DNA of 64,000 nt, from positions 36,218,456 to 36,282,455 of the forward strand of contig CM048851.1 in NCBI GenBank assembly GCA_026545225.1, read 5' to 3'. Positions 11,610 through 23,440 of the stretch are shown here, one piece after another (position 1 is the stretch's first letter; each line of letters begins with the position of its first letter). Made by a program: the position numbers and the translations under genes. A model generated the notes under the pieces. It worked only from the letters and a program-made list of their open reading frames with translations. It did no database searches and was not told where the DNA came from. This DNA comes from Cornus controversa (taxonomy: Eukaryota; Streptophyta; Magnoliopsida; Cornales; Cornaceae).

Positions 11610-12283
11610 TGTAATACCCCGTAATTTTTTAGATTAATTTTTTTTTTTACTTTACATGCTTGATGTATATACTTTTATTATTTTATTTAAATTGCTTTGT
11701 TGATTGTTTGGTGATTGAATTAAATTTCTTTAAGTGCTTTAAAGTGTTAGGGAGTTTATTTTTATTTATTTAATTCTGGTTGGACTTGGTCTTTGGATTT
11801 CTTTTATTTTAATTTTAGATTGGGCCAGGGAGAATTTGGGTTGAGTTGGACTAGAATGACTAGGCTAGGTATATACGTATGGGCTAGGGTTTATTATGTA
11901 TATTTTTTTCCCTTTTATTTATTTAGTTATTTTATTTTTATTTCAGTTTTAAATAATTTTCTTTAAAAAAAAGGAAAAATTTAAAAGAAAAGAGGGGACT
12001 AGGGTTTCTGCCATTAGTTTTACGCACAAAAACCAAAAGTGTAGACGAAGGAGATGAGGGAGAAAAGGAGCGATCGAGTGGACGAGTTTCGAATCATCGA
12101 AGAGGCAAGTTCGACTCTTCTCTTCTCCTTTGAATCTGTATGCATAGTGTAAAATTGTATCTGTGATTGTTTCTTTGTTGAAAATTTATATAATTGGATT
12201 TCATTTATAATTTTGCTCTTGTTGATAAATTCGTGTAGCTACTATTGTTTAATGAACATAACATGAGAACATGTCTATAGAGG

Positions 12284-12329
<46 letters not shown>

Positions 12330-14285
12330 ATGTGTACATAAGCATGAAATTCGTAAGAGTACGAATCTGAGATGTTAAAGGTTGTTGTTTTCATGTCTTT
12401 GTTTTTGGTATTGTTTAGCTAAATGACCCTTAATCCTTTAGAAATCTGATTATTGAGGAATTTGAGTTTAATTTTGAAAATTTGTTGAAGAACCCTAGAA
12501 GTTGTGATTTGGGGGTTCTCGATTCGGAACATTTTTTATGGGGCTTTTGATACCAATAGATAGTTTACGACGAATCGAGAAGATGAGTATAAAATTTGGG
12601 TCAAACAGAGGTAGGGAAGTGGCCGGAAAGTGGCTGCCTGCGCACATCAACAATGCGGGCAGGCTGGAGGTTGAAGAAGGCTGGGGGCAGCCTTCCCCAT
12701 GCTCCCCGCTGGCACCGAGGAAGGCACTGATGGGCCCCACTCGCCGAGGCCCACCTTTGGGCCTAGTTTGGGCCTAATCCGGATTTGTTTGATATTTTTA
12801 TTTTAAAATCTTTGAAAAATCTTGAAATTTTCGAAAAATCATTTTTTTAAAAATACTTAAATATTTTAGAAAATTCTAAAAAAATTGGGTAACCTTTTGG
12901 GCACCGAATACTCTTGGGTTTTAAATTTCAAGTAAAAATTAGGTTCTCTTGTGGTTAAAGAAGCATAAAAAGTGTGCCTCAAAACTAGATTTTTATTTCT
13001 TTTTATTTTGAAAATATTTTAAAATTTTTAGAAAATTCTAAAAAAATTTAGATAACCTTTTAAGGACAGAATACACTTGGGTTTTAAATTTCAAGTGGAA
13101 ATGAGCTTCCCTCGTGGTTCAATTGGTTTTAAAAGTATACATCAAAATGAGATTTTATTTTCTTTTATTAGAAAAATATTTTTTAAAATTTCAGAATAAT
13201 CAACCAGGGTTTTTAGGAACATAATAGGCCCAGAAACCTATATTAGAGTTAGGTTTAGACTCCCTCGAAGATTTAAGTACATTGGAGGTTTGGTTGTATG
13301 CTTGCTTATAAAATTGGTGGTTGTATTATTTTTGCTCCCTAACTGTAATTTCTTTGAAATTATAACTGTCCATGATATACTTGATTTTAGTTTAATTGTG
13401 AATTATTTATTTTATTGTGATGATTGAATTTCTGTTGGATTAAATTGATATGTTTGTGCAATTTAAATCGTTATGCACCTTTTTTTATTTCATGTAGTAG
13501 GTTGGTTTGGGAGGCATGTAAGGGTTGCCAGGGGCCATGTTAGGATTACCAATACCTATTAAGATATCTAAAGTTAAAAGAGGCACGTAAAGATTTCCAG
13601 GGGGCATGTTAGGATTGTCAATACCTATTAAAGTATCCAAGGATAATAATGGTTAGAATTAATAAAATACATACTTATGTTTCTTTGTTTTGAACTTAAA
13701 GAATGTGTTTAGTTTTATATGATAAGGGTTTATTGGGACATTGTAAAAGAAGTCATGACCTGTATGCTTACACCTGTATTTTTCTCTTGTGTCCCTTATA
13801 CTGAGGGTATGTATACCGATTCTTTGATTGGGATGTAGTAGAGAAGGCTTGCTCGTGGGTTTAACCCACTTGTTGATATTTCAGGTCCCAAGCCGGTTCC
13901 ACCGCGAGGATAGAGTCTTGGGAGTTTGGTTGTGGCAGACATCTCCTCTCATCAGTTACAGAGTAGGAACTTATTATCTTCTTCAAGTTCAAACTATGAA
14001 CTCTTTTGAGATTTTGGTTGTTGGTGTTTAATTTAGAGTTAAAACTCTTGTTCTTCCTGGTTAATTGGTCCTTGGGTTACGGAACTTCCAAATTGTATTA
14101 CCAGACACATACTTTATTTATTTAACGTTTTATTTTGATTCGGATAGACTTTCTATTCCATTTTTAAAATTTATTTCATTCTGTCTTTTGTACTCTATGC
14201 TTGTTACTATCAGTTGTAAGTATTTTTCAGGTTTTGTGTATGAGATTGGCCACCTCATGCGCAAAATTTATTGAGGGGTATTTCA
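11610..14285 (+). repeat. 5' LTR of a Tekay/del-like Ty3/gypsy element
   Basis: It starts TGTAATACCCCGTAA and ends TATTTCA, two bases before a primer-binding site. At 2676 bp it fits the long LTRs of chromoviruses. It holds a direct duplication of about 165 bp (near 12862 and 13025), a 75-bp duplication (near 13512 and 13583) and (TA)n at 12288-12326. No matching 3' LTR is present in the window, so the element is truncated. No cellular gene is visible in it. Confidence 0.75.
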
Positions 14286-14287
14286 GT

Positions 14288-14300
14288 TGGTATCAAAGCA
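14288..14300 (+). other. Primer-binding site of the Tekay/del-like element
   Basis: It reads TGGTATCAAAGCA, one base off the usual initiator tRNA-Met site TGGTATCAGAGC, two bases after the LTR end. Confidence 0.75.
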
Positions 14301-14449
14301 TTCCAAGTTCAAGTGTCCTCGAGTTTTAAGGGTCCGTCATAGGGTATTTTCCGTGTTGCGTATTCTGCTAAATAGAATTCTAAATATAGGATTCATTATA
14401 CTTTAATATATTCTCGGAAGTATTGATGTCTATTCTGTTTTCTTTTCAG

Positions 14450-15420
14450 ATGCCACCCCGTAAGAGGAGAAATATGAACCACATTCTGGGTCAAGATCAT
14501 GCTCAGGGTGGAGATACGGAGATTCTTCCTAACTTGGCAACCATTATCGCTCAGGCTATAACTACAGGAGTGACAACTACTTTACAGAATTAGCAGCCAC
14601 CACAACAGCCACAGTAGATGGCACAGATTCCATTATCGGTGGAACACACCAACACTTGGGAGAGGGTTCGGAATTCCTTCACAAAGTATTTCCCGTATGT
14701 AGTGAGAGTAGTCAAAAAGAAGGAATTTCTGGAGTTACAGTAGGGGGACAGGACAGTTGTAGTATATGAATATGAATTTACCAATCTATCGTTGTTTGCA
14801 CTTGGGGAGGTGGACACCGAAGCAAAGAAGATGCGATACTTTGTGAATAGGTTAATTTGGCCTATTCGACAGGTCATTTTGGGTTATCCGGCTTATACTA
14901 CGTATGCTCAGGTGGTGAATGCTACATTGTAGCACTACTATTCGAGAAAGAACCACAAGAAAGGGCAAGCAGAGAAACGACACGACAGGGACTTCACTAG
15001 TCATAAAGTGGAGAGGAGGAATGGGAATGGCAATAGGTAATTTGATAGGGGTAATCATTCAGGGCAGTAATCGTGGAAGAGACACAAACCTAACGGTGAT
15101 GCTCAGAGAGGGGGAGCCTCTAATCACAGGAGGCACAACGGGGTACCGCAAGTAGGTCGGGGTCAATCATAGGGAAATCAGTTGAGGAAGCCTACTGGTG
15201 TGTTCAGAGAAAACTGTTATAGTTATGGTGAGCTGGGGCATTCAGCTAAGTATTGCCTTAATATCAATCAGGGACAGTCTGGTCAGCAGGAATAGAGACA
15301 GCAACCACCTTTGCCGATACCACAAGTTCCACAGATACAGGTTTAGCATCATCCAACTTTGTTCACTAGCGTTTGATAGGTCGCGCTAGCATTCTTCATG
15401 CCGAATAGCATTACTGTGTA
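14450..15420 (+). pseudogene. Ty3/gypsy gag relic (Tekay/del-like)
   Basis: The ATG at 14450 opens MPPRKRRNM, a common chromovirus gag start. Downstream the same protein can be followed through repeated TAG/TGA stops. GDRTVVVYEYEFTNLSLFAL (about 14748-14807) matches the conserved retrotrans_gag segment. CYSYGELGHSAKYC (about 15213-15255) is a CCHC zinc knuckle whose second Cys has become Tyr. The region then becomes Gln- and Pro-rich and ends near 15420. Protease and pol are absent. Most of the damage looks like C-to-T or G-to-A changes, as in methylated inactive repeats. Confidence 0.75.
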
Positions 15421-15425
15421 ACAAC

Positions 15426-15640
15426 ACAGCCCCTTTTTGTTACAAATGACGTCTTTGCTGGAGGATCCTATCTGGCAGGAAGGTCTTATTCAGCAGGAAG
15501 GTTATAGCCGACAGAAGGGTCTTGCGCGACTGGAGGATTGTGACTGGCAGAAGGGTCCTGTGCAACTGTAATTAGAACCCAGATCGTAGGTGCATCATGT
15601 TTCGTGTGTGATTCATGTAAAACAATCAAGTTATGATCGT
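15426..15640 (-). pseudogene. gag N-terminal fragment and leader of the Tat-type element
   Basis: Just downstream of the PBS on the minus strand is an open frame with repeated Pro-rich units: VAQDPSASHNPP and VAQDPSVGYNLP, then more units after stops. The DNA shows the same as GGCAGAAGGGTC-type direct repeats of about 30 bp (15450-15570, plus strand). The fragment ends near 15426, where it meets the Tekay-like gag relic, so the rest of the Tat-type gag-pol is missing. Confidence 0.45.
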
Positions 15641-15658
15641 TTCCCACAGACGGCGCCA
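15641..15658 (-). other. Primer-binding site of the Tat-type element
   Basis: The minus strand reads TGGCGCCGTCTGTGGGAA, the PBS type used by Tat/Athila-group Ty3/gypsy elements (a tRNA ending GGCGCCA). It lies two bases from the LTR end at 15661. Confidence 0.75.
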
Positions 15659-15660
15659 AC

Positions 15661-16025
15661 TGATGAAGCAAAAATTCACCCTGAGCTGGTTAAACGCCAA
15701 CTTGTAAAAAGACATGAGAAGGATAGTCGAAAGAGCACTGGTGTGTTGCCGGCCGACTACGCTCCGATAATTAAGTCAGATATCGGAAAGACTATCAAAG
15801 CTATAAAGCACTTTAGAAGGTATTAATTGCGTACCTTGGTATATGAACCGTTCCTATATTTGTAGTAGTCAAATGGGAACATGTCCTAGCAAAACACTAG
15901 CTCTTCAGTTTCCCATCCCTACTTGGAGATAGGAAAGTCCTAGTCAAATCATTCATTTTGTCCACATCATCTTAATATTAACCCCCACGTCATACGTTTT
16001 ATACTAGGAGTCAAACACTATATCA
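15661..16025 (-). repeat. 5' LTR of the Tat-type element (365 bp)
   Basis: On the plus strand it begins TGATGAAGC and ends TATATCA, flanked by the PBS on one side and F-box coding sequence on the other. Bases 15791-16025 are repeated at 9944-10178. The right-flank CTAGG (16026-16030) is the expected target duplication; its partner is off-window because of the nested insertion. Confidence 0.82.
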
Positions 16026-16539
16026 CTAGGCATGAACAATTACTGGTGTTACTATGTTGTGGCAGTTGTTTGCACTGTCTAGTGGTAGGGTTAAATAAGA
16101 ATAAATCATCATCATTGGCATTGGTATTGACATTGAGATTGAGATTGAGACTACACAGTAGCAAGCCATTACAAGAGCCCCAAATATTCACCATATTATA
16201 TAGATGTGGGATCAATGGAAGATCCATGTTAACAACTATATTAGTACTATCTCTTAAAACATCAACTTCAAAGTCCATAGATTCAACTGAGATTAATGAT
16301 CGAGGTTGAAGACATGATATAATAAGGCGACGTTGCTGGCTGCCGCGCATCTTGGTGAAACCAGGCTCCACAAGTAGAGCGAGCCACGACTTATAGACGT
16401 AGCCAAATCGGGCAAGGGACTTCATGGGGACAACCTTAAATATGTCAAGGATGATTTCTTCGGGGAGGTTTGGCAATGGATTGTTTATTCTCAGAGCCTC
16501 ATTTGTTGCCATCTTTTCTTTTGTATGTGTTTGTACCAC
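16018..16539 (-). pseudogene. F-box protein gene truncated by a retrotransposon
   Basis: The open frame codes for 173 residues, or 164 if the second Met at 16512 (MATNEALR) is used. Residues 23-50 (LPEEIILDIFKVVPMKSLAR...SW) are an F-box, which would bind SKP1 in an SCF ubiquitin ligase. The region up to LFNPTTRQCKQLP is the start of an F-box-associated interaction domain; the motif CNGLLLC and FNPTTR are typical. Family members are 350-400 residues, so more than half is missing. The native gene stops at 16026. The last eight bases of the frame, including the TAG stop, come from the Tat-type LTR, so the stop is supplied by the transposon. The 3' half of the gene should lie beyond the left edge of the nested elements. 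A (TA)n tract and a CT-rich leader lie upstream at 16585-16672. Confidence 0.85.
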
Positions 16540-16673
16540 ACAACCGCAACCAATATCGCAATCAAGAAATAGATAGAAAAGTTTCCGAAATCAACCTCTC
16601 TCTCTCTCGATCTCTTGCCAAAACCTTAAACCGCCATACATATACATATACATACATATATATATATATATAA

Positions 16674-17675
16674 AGTATTAATCTCTTGCTCACCGGTGAG
16701 TAAGACATTTTATCCACATTTTGATTAGTGACCATTAAATTAGATCTAACGGTCACTAAACAAACTCACTTATCTGTTTACTAAAATCACAAAATCACTA
16801 TTTGTATGTTTTAATTTTGAAATATTAATATTACACCAATTCCTTTCCTTATGTAAAATAAAAATTGTTTAATTTTGGAATATTAATATTACATCAATTC
16901 CTTTCCTAATGTAAAATAAAAATTGTAATTGGTGTAATATTACCAATTCTTATATTAAAGCTCTCAAATTAATCTATATTTTTTAAAATTTTAGATTTTA
17001 TGGTACACTATTTAAATATTAATTGAACCTAAATCTTATTTTAAAACCTTCTTTCTTACAAATAATACATCTCTATTTATTATATACATAAAATATTAAA
17101 TAAGTTGACATACATACACAAGTGTCTCAATCATGTATTCGTATCTCTATTAACAATTTCGGCCACCTACATGGAGACATCAGAATTCCAAAATTTTTAA
17201 AATTTTCCTATTAAATAGTAAATTCATTTTGAGTAAAAGGGTTAAAAATAATAAATTAAATATCATCTCTATTTTCGTTCTCATTTTATTCCCTAAAGCT
17301 TGAGGATTATTAATTGTTTTTAATTTCTAAATAATTTCTTTTATTATGTTTTATATTGTAAAAAGTTAATTACATTTTATATATATTTAAATTTCTTAAT
17401 GTAAAATAAAAATTGTAATTGGTGTAATATTACAATTTTTATTTTACATTAGGAAAGGAATTGGTGTAATATTAATATTCCAAAATTAAATAATTTTTAT
17501 TTTACATTAAAAAAGGAATTTGTGTAATATTAATATTCCAAAATTAAAACATACAAATAATGGTTTTGTGGTTTTAGTAAAAAGGTAAGTGGGTTTGTTT
17601 GGTGGCCGTTACTAATGGTTACTAATCAAAGTGTGGATAAAATCTCTTACTCACCAGTGAGAAAAGATCAGTACT
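16674..17675. mobile_element. Inverted-repeat element (MITE/foldback) with about 260-bp arms
   Basis: The ends AGTATTAATCTCTTGCTCACC and, inverted, AGTACTGATCTTTTCTCACT are followed by matching arms (16674-16935 against 17410-17675) that include GTGTAATATTAATATTCCAAA and TTTACTAAAATCAC. The inner section is AT-rich and non-coding. The tips carry a subterminal palindrome (CTCACCGGTGAG). Both flanks are (TA)n, so the target duplication cannot be read. No transposase is present. Confidence 0.75.
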
Positions 17676-17689
17676 ATATATATATATAG

Positions 17690-17825
17690 AGTAATGATTT
17701 CTTGCTCATCGATGAGCAAGAAATTTTCTAAGTGTAAAAAGGTAATTTTCAAAAATCATTGCAATCATATCTAATGATTACCATACATGGTGTGGAAGAA
17801 TTTCTTACTCACCAGTAAGTAAGAG

Positions 17826-17829
<4 letters not shown>
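17690..17829. mobile_element. Small MITE related to the element beside it (140 bp)
   Basis: The left end GTAATGATTTCTTGCTCATCGATGAG and the inverted right end TAATCTCTTACTTACTGGTGAG share the CTCAYCNRTGAG palindromic tip of 16674-17675. It lies within (TA)n DNA 14 bp from that element. Confidence 0.6.
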
Positions 17830-17865
<36 letters not shown>

Positions 17866-18020
17866 GGAGTATTATAATAAAGTTCAACAACTGTAAAAAC
17901 GTGTTGCGATAGGAATCTTTGCCGAAACCAAATTCTATTTCCACGGGAACAAAGAAATCAGTATACTATTTAGACTGTATTTACTATTAGGTTGTTTCTA
18001 TTATATTTATCATTAATTAT

Positions 18021-19240
18021 AGGGAGTTGATATTGGCGCTCCACCAATATCCTCTGGCACTCCACTCCCATATTTTTGTAAAGTAAAATTACAAATGTAT
18101 CTCTATACTATACAATCTTTGATTCTTGTATTTTTAATACCCTAATTGCCTTTATTTGATAAGGTTAGAATTCTTGGCTCCAAATTGTAACTTATCTCCC
18201 ACATTCTCTTTCTTTTTTGGCCTGAAATACTTCTTCATTGATTTTAAAAATATTATTTCTTCTAGTTGAATTAATTTATCAATCTTTATTTTAGAAGTAG
18301 AAAAGTTTAAGATTCAATATAATGATTTAGAGAGTATCAATCAAATGCATGTGATTAGGATAATAAAAGTTATGTGATTAGATCTAAGTTGGAAAAAAAT
18401 TGTTAATAATAGATTACCTAAAGAAATATTAAAAATGTATTTGAGTTTGAAATAAGCATTATATCAATATAAAACCTATTTGAAAAAAAATAATTATATT
18501 TAAAATCAAAATAAAGTTTAATTTCACTTAAATAAAAATTATGATATATAGTTCTTTAAGAAATCTAAGGAAAACTTTTTTATTTTAATAGAAAACTTTT
18601 ATAAATTAAAAGATGAAAAGAGAAAAACATAACTCTATGAAATCATTTTTCAACTGTAGTTGTCTTAATTTAGCTAAGAAGTCTTTCCATCAAAATTTCA
18701 AAAAAAAAAAATTAATATGATATTTTTCTTCCTTTGCTTTTTATCCCCCCCCCCCCCCCCCCCTCTTTCTTTCTGTTTTGTTTGTTCTCAAATTGATGGT
18801 ATGTTTATAATTTTTAATTTATGTTATTTTATAAATAAGACACATGAAAATAAATTACACGTTTGGTGAGTAAAAAAATAATATTTCAAATTTTGGATTC
18901 TTTGAGTTATACAGGATATGGACACGAACAACAAGTTTCAATTAAAAAATGTCTAAACTATAGTATCTTGGGGATAATAAATGAATTGTTATATTATAAA
19001 CCTAAAGCAAAAATAAAATCAATCACAAATTATTTGGGATAACAAGGATGTATTGAAAAAACTTTTTTTTAAAGAAAAATAAAATAGAATTACAATTGAG
19101 ATTTGGAAGAGCAATTAGGGTACTAAAAATATAAGAATCTATGATGTTATCACATAAGACCACTTTTGTAATTTTACTTTACAAAAAACAAGGGAGTGAA
19201 GTGCTAAAGGATATTGGTGGAGTGTCAATATCACCTCCCT
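18021..19240. mobile_element. 1.2-kb terminal-inverted-repeat element
   Basis: The left end AGGGAGTTGATATTGGCGCT and the inverted right end AGGGAGGTGATATTGACACT extend into arms of about 130-150 bp (18021-18150 against 19095-19240, including CTCCACCAATATCCT and TTTACAAAAGTAAAATTACAA-like stretches). AATTAT flanks both ends and may be a short target duplication. The inside is AT-rich, with a 20-base C run at about 18745-18763 and no transposase. The family is uncertain. Confidence 0.7.
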
Positions 19241-21638
19241 AATTATATTAATATTTATCAAATAATCTGGTCATCAAACTTTTATTTATTGAAAAACTAA
19301 GAAGGTACATAACTTACCTTTCTCTTGTTAATGGAAACTGTGACCTTATTATATGATTAATATGATGTACGTTCTTTTATTTTTTTAAAAATTATAAGAT
19401 TACTTTGTACTCTTCTGAGACACATACCATGCCCTATCTTCTGAATTCCTATATATCAAAGTTGATATTTAAATTCAAAAAGATGTAATTAGTACTTAAT
19501 AGTGTAGTACGTTCTATTATTTGTCTATCTACAAATGTTTAATAATTGAATGTTGCAAACACTGTCAGAGAAGATGGAGAATCTGTCAGATACTCCGCCG
19601 CAAGCGAGCGCCACCTATTGATGATGATTCTGTTATTGCTAGTGAGTAGTGATAGTTCCTTTCTTTTTCTCACTTTCTTCCTCTTACCCATCAATTTCAA
19701 TTTCTTCTCCACCAAACAAAAAAGCTTTTTGATAATCGATTCTTCACCAATACCCCCAGTGACCTAAATCCAGAAAAACAAACACACAGCCACACCACAC
19801 CAAAATCAAAGCTTCACGGGTTTTTGATGTTGTGGTCAACCCCTAAATCAATCCAAAACTCACTCAATATTCCAATAACCCATCTCTCTCTCTTCTAAAC
19901 ATATATTTATTAAACACAAACAAACAAGATTACAAGAATACGAGGATCTCTTGATTTGTTACTCTAAAAAATAGTTCTCAAAAATTTATAAATCAGAAAA
20001 CTGTTTTGAATCTCGAAAAACAGATGTTTTTAACTGAGTTTTCATAAAAACAGTTCTTAAATCCGTTAACCAAACATATTTTTTGTTCAACTTTTTTATT
20101 TTTATTTTCAAAAAATTAAAAATCAAAAATTAAAAAACTGAACCAAACAAGCCTAGAACTCTCCCACTCTGTATATATCTATCTATTTATCAACATAAAT
20201 AAGCATTCTATAGGACTCTTGACTAATATCTTTTCACCAACATCTACATATTCCAAATAACCCACTAATTAAATTCATTTTTTTTTCAAACCAAAGCTCA
20301 ATAATAATAAGCCTTCCAACGATTGAACAGAACCAAATATACTTAGAAGTACAAAAGTCCCTTGGTTTGGCACACCTCTCCTTTCCTTTCCTTTTCTTTT
20401 TTTAATGGTTTTATTTATAAAGTTTTTTAAAGTGAAGATTTTAGATGTTATTTTAGGGTTTTAAAGTCGGGTCAAAATTTGCAATCGGATCCGGGTTGAC
20501 CCGAGTCGGCCTGGGTTTGGATCATCGAGTCAAATATAAATTGACCTGGTCATTGTTATTTGTGCTTTAAAAAGATTTTTTTTTATGTTTTTCTTTTATT
20601 TAATATTTTTTTTCAAAGTGTTTAGGGTTTTTAAAACTAGGTCATAATTTCTTAGTTAGATCCGAGTTTCTCCGAGTTTGGGTTATTGGGTCGAATATGA
20701 AATTTAGTGCGCAAATAATTTGTTTTAAAAAGTATTCGGGTCAGCGTGTCATATGCGGGTTAACCTATCCATTTAATATCCAACTCATTTAAAACACATC
20801 GTAAACAAGTTGTTAATGGGTTATGACACGTTATCGGCCCTCCCATATATGACCTAGCCGAAATCCGTCCATTTACCACCCCCCATGAGCTGGAAAATTT
20901 TTGTAGGATTGAGAGTCGAAGAATATCTTTTAGTTATCGGAAAAAGAGTGAGGTCTTAACGATATAGAATACTTAGAAAGGTGGTATCGTTATTAACTTG
21001 GTCCAAAGACTCCCTCACACCATTTTAGTTTCATTTTGTTATCCTAATCTTTTCTTGTGTTGTTATTAACATCTTCCAAAATTCTGAGTTTGTTTTGAGA
21101 ACAGAAATCTAACATATAAATATTTAAAAAGTTTTTATTAGACAAAAAAAAATTATTAACAATTTTGTACCAAATACTAGCACATAAGCATGTCTATTTT
21201 ACCTTTAGCATTAATTTTATAAATGAGAAGTCAAGTGTGTTTGTTGCATAAAAAAAATATCAAAATAATCAGCTCATATGTCATGGTAACTTTTGACAAA
21301 TTGAGAGAGTTGTTACCCAAAAAAAAAAGCACCGACAACATCTCGTGTGAGTTGCATGTAATAATCGGCTCATGTATCATGTGTCCATCGTTAATTTTTG
21401 AAAGTGCAGTGTGGTTTATTGCAATTTATTCGCTAATTTGAGTATCACCGTGATATCACTATCATTAAGGGTAAAATACACTGATTTTTATTGAGATTTG
21501 GTCTAATTATACATGACAATATTTATGTTTGACGTTTACTAGGTTGTGTTCCCTTGAGGATAGGTGCGTGTCATCAATGATTTCTCCTCTCATAATGTAA
21601 TTTTTTTTTAAAAAATGACCTAATATATAAAAAGTGTC
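19241..21638. other. Intergenic DNA without a recognised gene
   Basis: This is AT-rich DNA. The ORF at 19546-19767 begins with a GC-richer piece (about 19560-19640) that could be a gene fragment, but I do not recognise it. A diverged direct repeat lies at about 20455-20555 and 20625-20715 (GTCGGGTCAAAATTTGCAAT and GGTCATAATTTCTTAGTTAG units with CCGAGTTT-type cores). The rest shows only homopolymer runs. Confidence 0.5.
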
Positions 21639-22372
21639 TGTTAGTATCGAATAGACACAAGTAGTATTGTTAAAGTTGAAATTGCAACCTTTTGCATCAA
21701 ATGACATGTCCCATGACTATACTTATGAAAGGGTAGCACTATGCCTATAAATAGGTCTCTCAATTAATATACAATTCAGACTTCCTCTTCTCTCCCAACA
21801 TACTATTCTATCACTCTCTACAAAGTAACCCAATTTCCTAGTGAGTCATTGTGTTTGTGTCTGAACCCAAAAATCAAGTGAGTCAAGTCCAATAGAGTAC
21901 TAACACATCGGCGGTTTACAAAAACTCAGTTGGTTTGAAGTGTTGCTACCAATGAGGAAGATCGTTGTATCCTAGGAGACAGTCACCAAGGGTTCGCTCA
22001 ACACTATTGCGGGATAATAATTGTTTTAAGGAGATTGAATCTAATTCAAGTTTCGGTTATCAAATTTGAGGTTCTTTATATGTGATTTTATATGATAGTT
22101 TATATAGTGTTAAAATATCATTGGCCTTATATAACATGTAATTTTTGTCATGCATATGTTATATGATTTTGGAGTGATATATATCTTCCATTTATATAAT
22201 CTCATAAAAGTGTATTGAAAATTTTAGAATGCATGAAAGTGAGATTTCTTGTACATTCTAAAAATATATTTACTTATATTCAAAGATACTATGATAATTA
22301 TATATAATGAAATTTGTAGATGAAGTCATGATTTTCTGAGTAACATATTCAGCCCATATATATTTTTCAACA
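21639..22372 (+). repeat. Left LTR of the decayed copia element
   Basis: It is homologous to 25180-26121 from GAATAGACAC (about 21650) onward, including CTATGCCTATAAATAG (TATA-box region near 21743-21757) and the leader CTTCCTCTTCTCTCCCAAC. It ends TTTTTCAACA. The 5' end shows a deletion after TGTTAG. Confidence 0.72.
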
Positions 22373-22570
22373 ATATTAAGATAATTATTGCGTAAATGTG
22401 GCTTTATGATATGCTACTATAGTTGGTTGTTAAGTATATATATTTACATACTTGGTAGATTATTGTGTGAATGTGTATTTAATTATTGAGTTCAATAAAT
22501 AAAGGCATGTTATATATATATATGCATATATTTGTCATTAATTATAAGTAGTCTGTAAATTTCTGACTAA

Positions 22571-23440
22571 ATGGCCACTACAAGTGTGCCTAATGTTCCT
22601 ATCAGTCATGGGGAAAAGCCCAAAAGATTTAATGGGGCTAATTTTAAAATGTGGCAACAGAATATGTTGTTTGACCTTACTACCCTTAGTCTAAGAAAGT
22701 ATCTGAAAGAGACTATATCAGTATTAAAGGAAGGCGAGACTGACGTAACCACAATTGCTGTTGTAGATGCATGGAATCATAGAGATTTTCTGTGCAAAAA
22801 TTATATCCTCAATGGATTGGATAACACACTTTACAATGAGTACAGTCCAATTAAGACTGCTAAAGAGTTATGGGAGTCACTAGACAAGAAATATAAAATA
22901 AAGGATGCCGGCTTGAAGAAATTTGTAATTGGCAGATTTCTTAACTACAACATGGTTGACTTTAAACCTGTGATTAGCCAAGTTCAGGAGCTCGAATTGA
23001 TTATACATGAAATCCTTGATGAGAAAATAGATTTAAGTGAGTCTTTTCAAGTGGCTGCCATAAGTAAAAAATTACCACCATCTTGGAAAGACTTCAAGAA
23101 TTATCTAAAGCATAAACGCAAGGAAATGGGGCTTGAGGACTTAATAGTCTGATTGAAGATTGAAGAAGATAACCATGGTTTGGAAATCAAAACCGGTAAT
23201 ACTTCGTTTGAGGCAAAAGCAAATGTTGTGGAAGAAAAGAGAAGGAACAATAAAAGGAAATATTTTGGCCAAGGTGTAACTCAAAGTAACCCTAAGAGGT
23301 TTGAAGGCGAGTGTTATGTTTGTGAGAAGAAAGGATATCGAGCTAAATACTGCCGACATCGAAAGATAGAAGAAAAGCATAAGAAGACTAGTGAAGTCCA
23401 TATAACCGAGGAAGGAAAGTTAATAACTGGTGTGTCATAA
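22571..23440 (+). pseudogene. Copia gag, interrupted by one in-frame TGA
   Basis: The ATG at 22571 opens a 193-residue frame with the copia gag (UBN2-type) fold: GEKPKRFNGANFKMWQQNM near residues 14-32, NYILNGLDNTLYNEY, AKELWESLDKKYK and KLPPSWKDFKNYLKHK. A TGA at 23150-23152 stops it, but the same frame continues to 23440 with a Lys-rich stretch and a zinc knuckle CYVCEKKGYRAKYC, where the CCHC His is Tyr. No frameshift is needed, only the stop and the lost His. It would form the capsid-like particle in an active element. An inactive copy is most likely. Confidence 0.8.
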
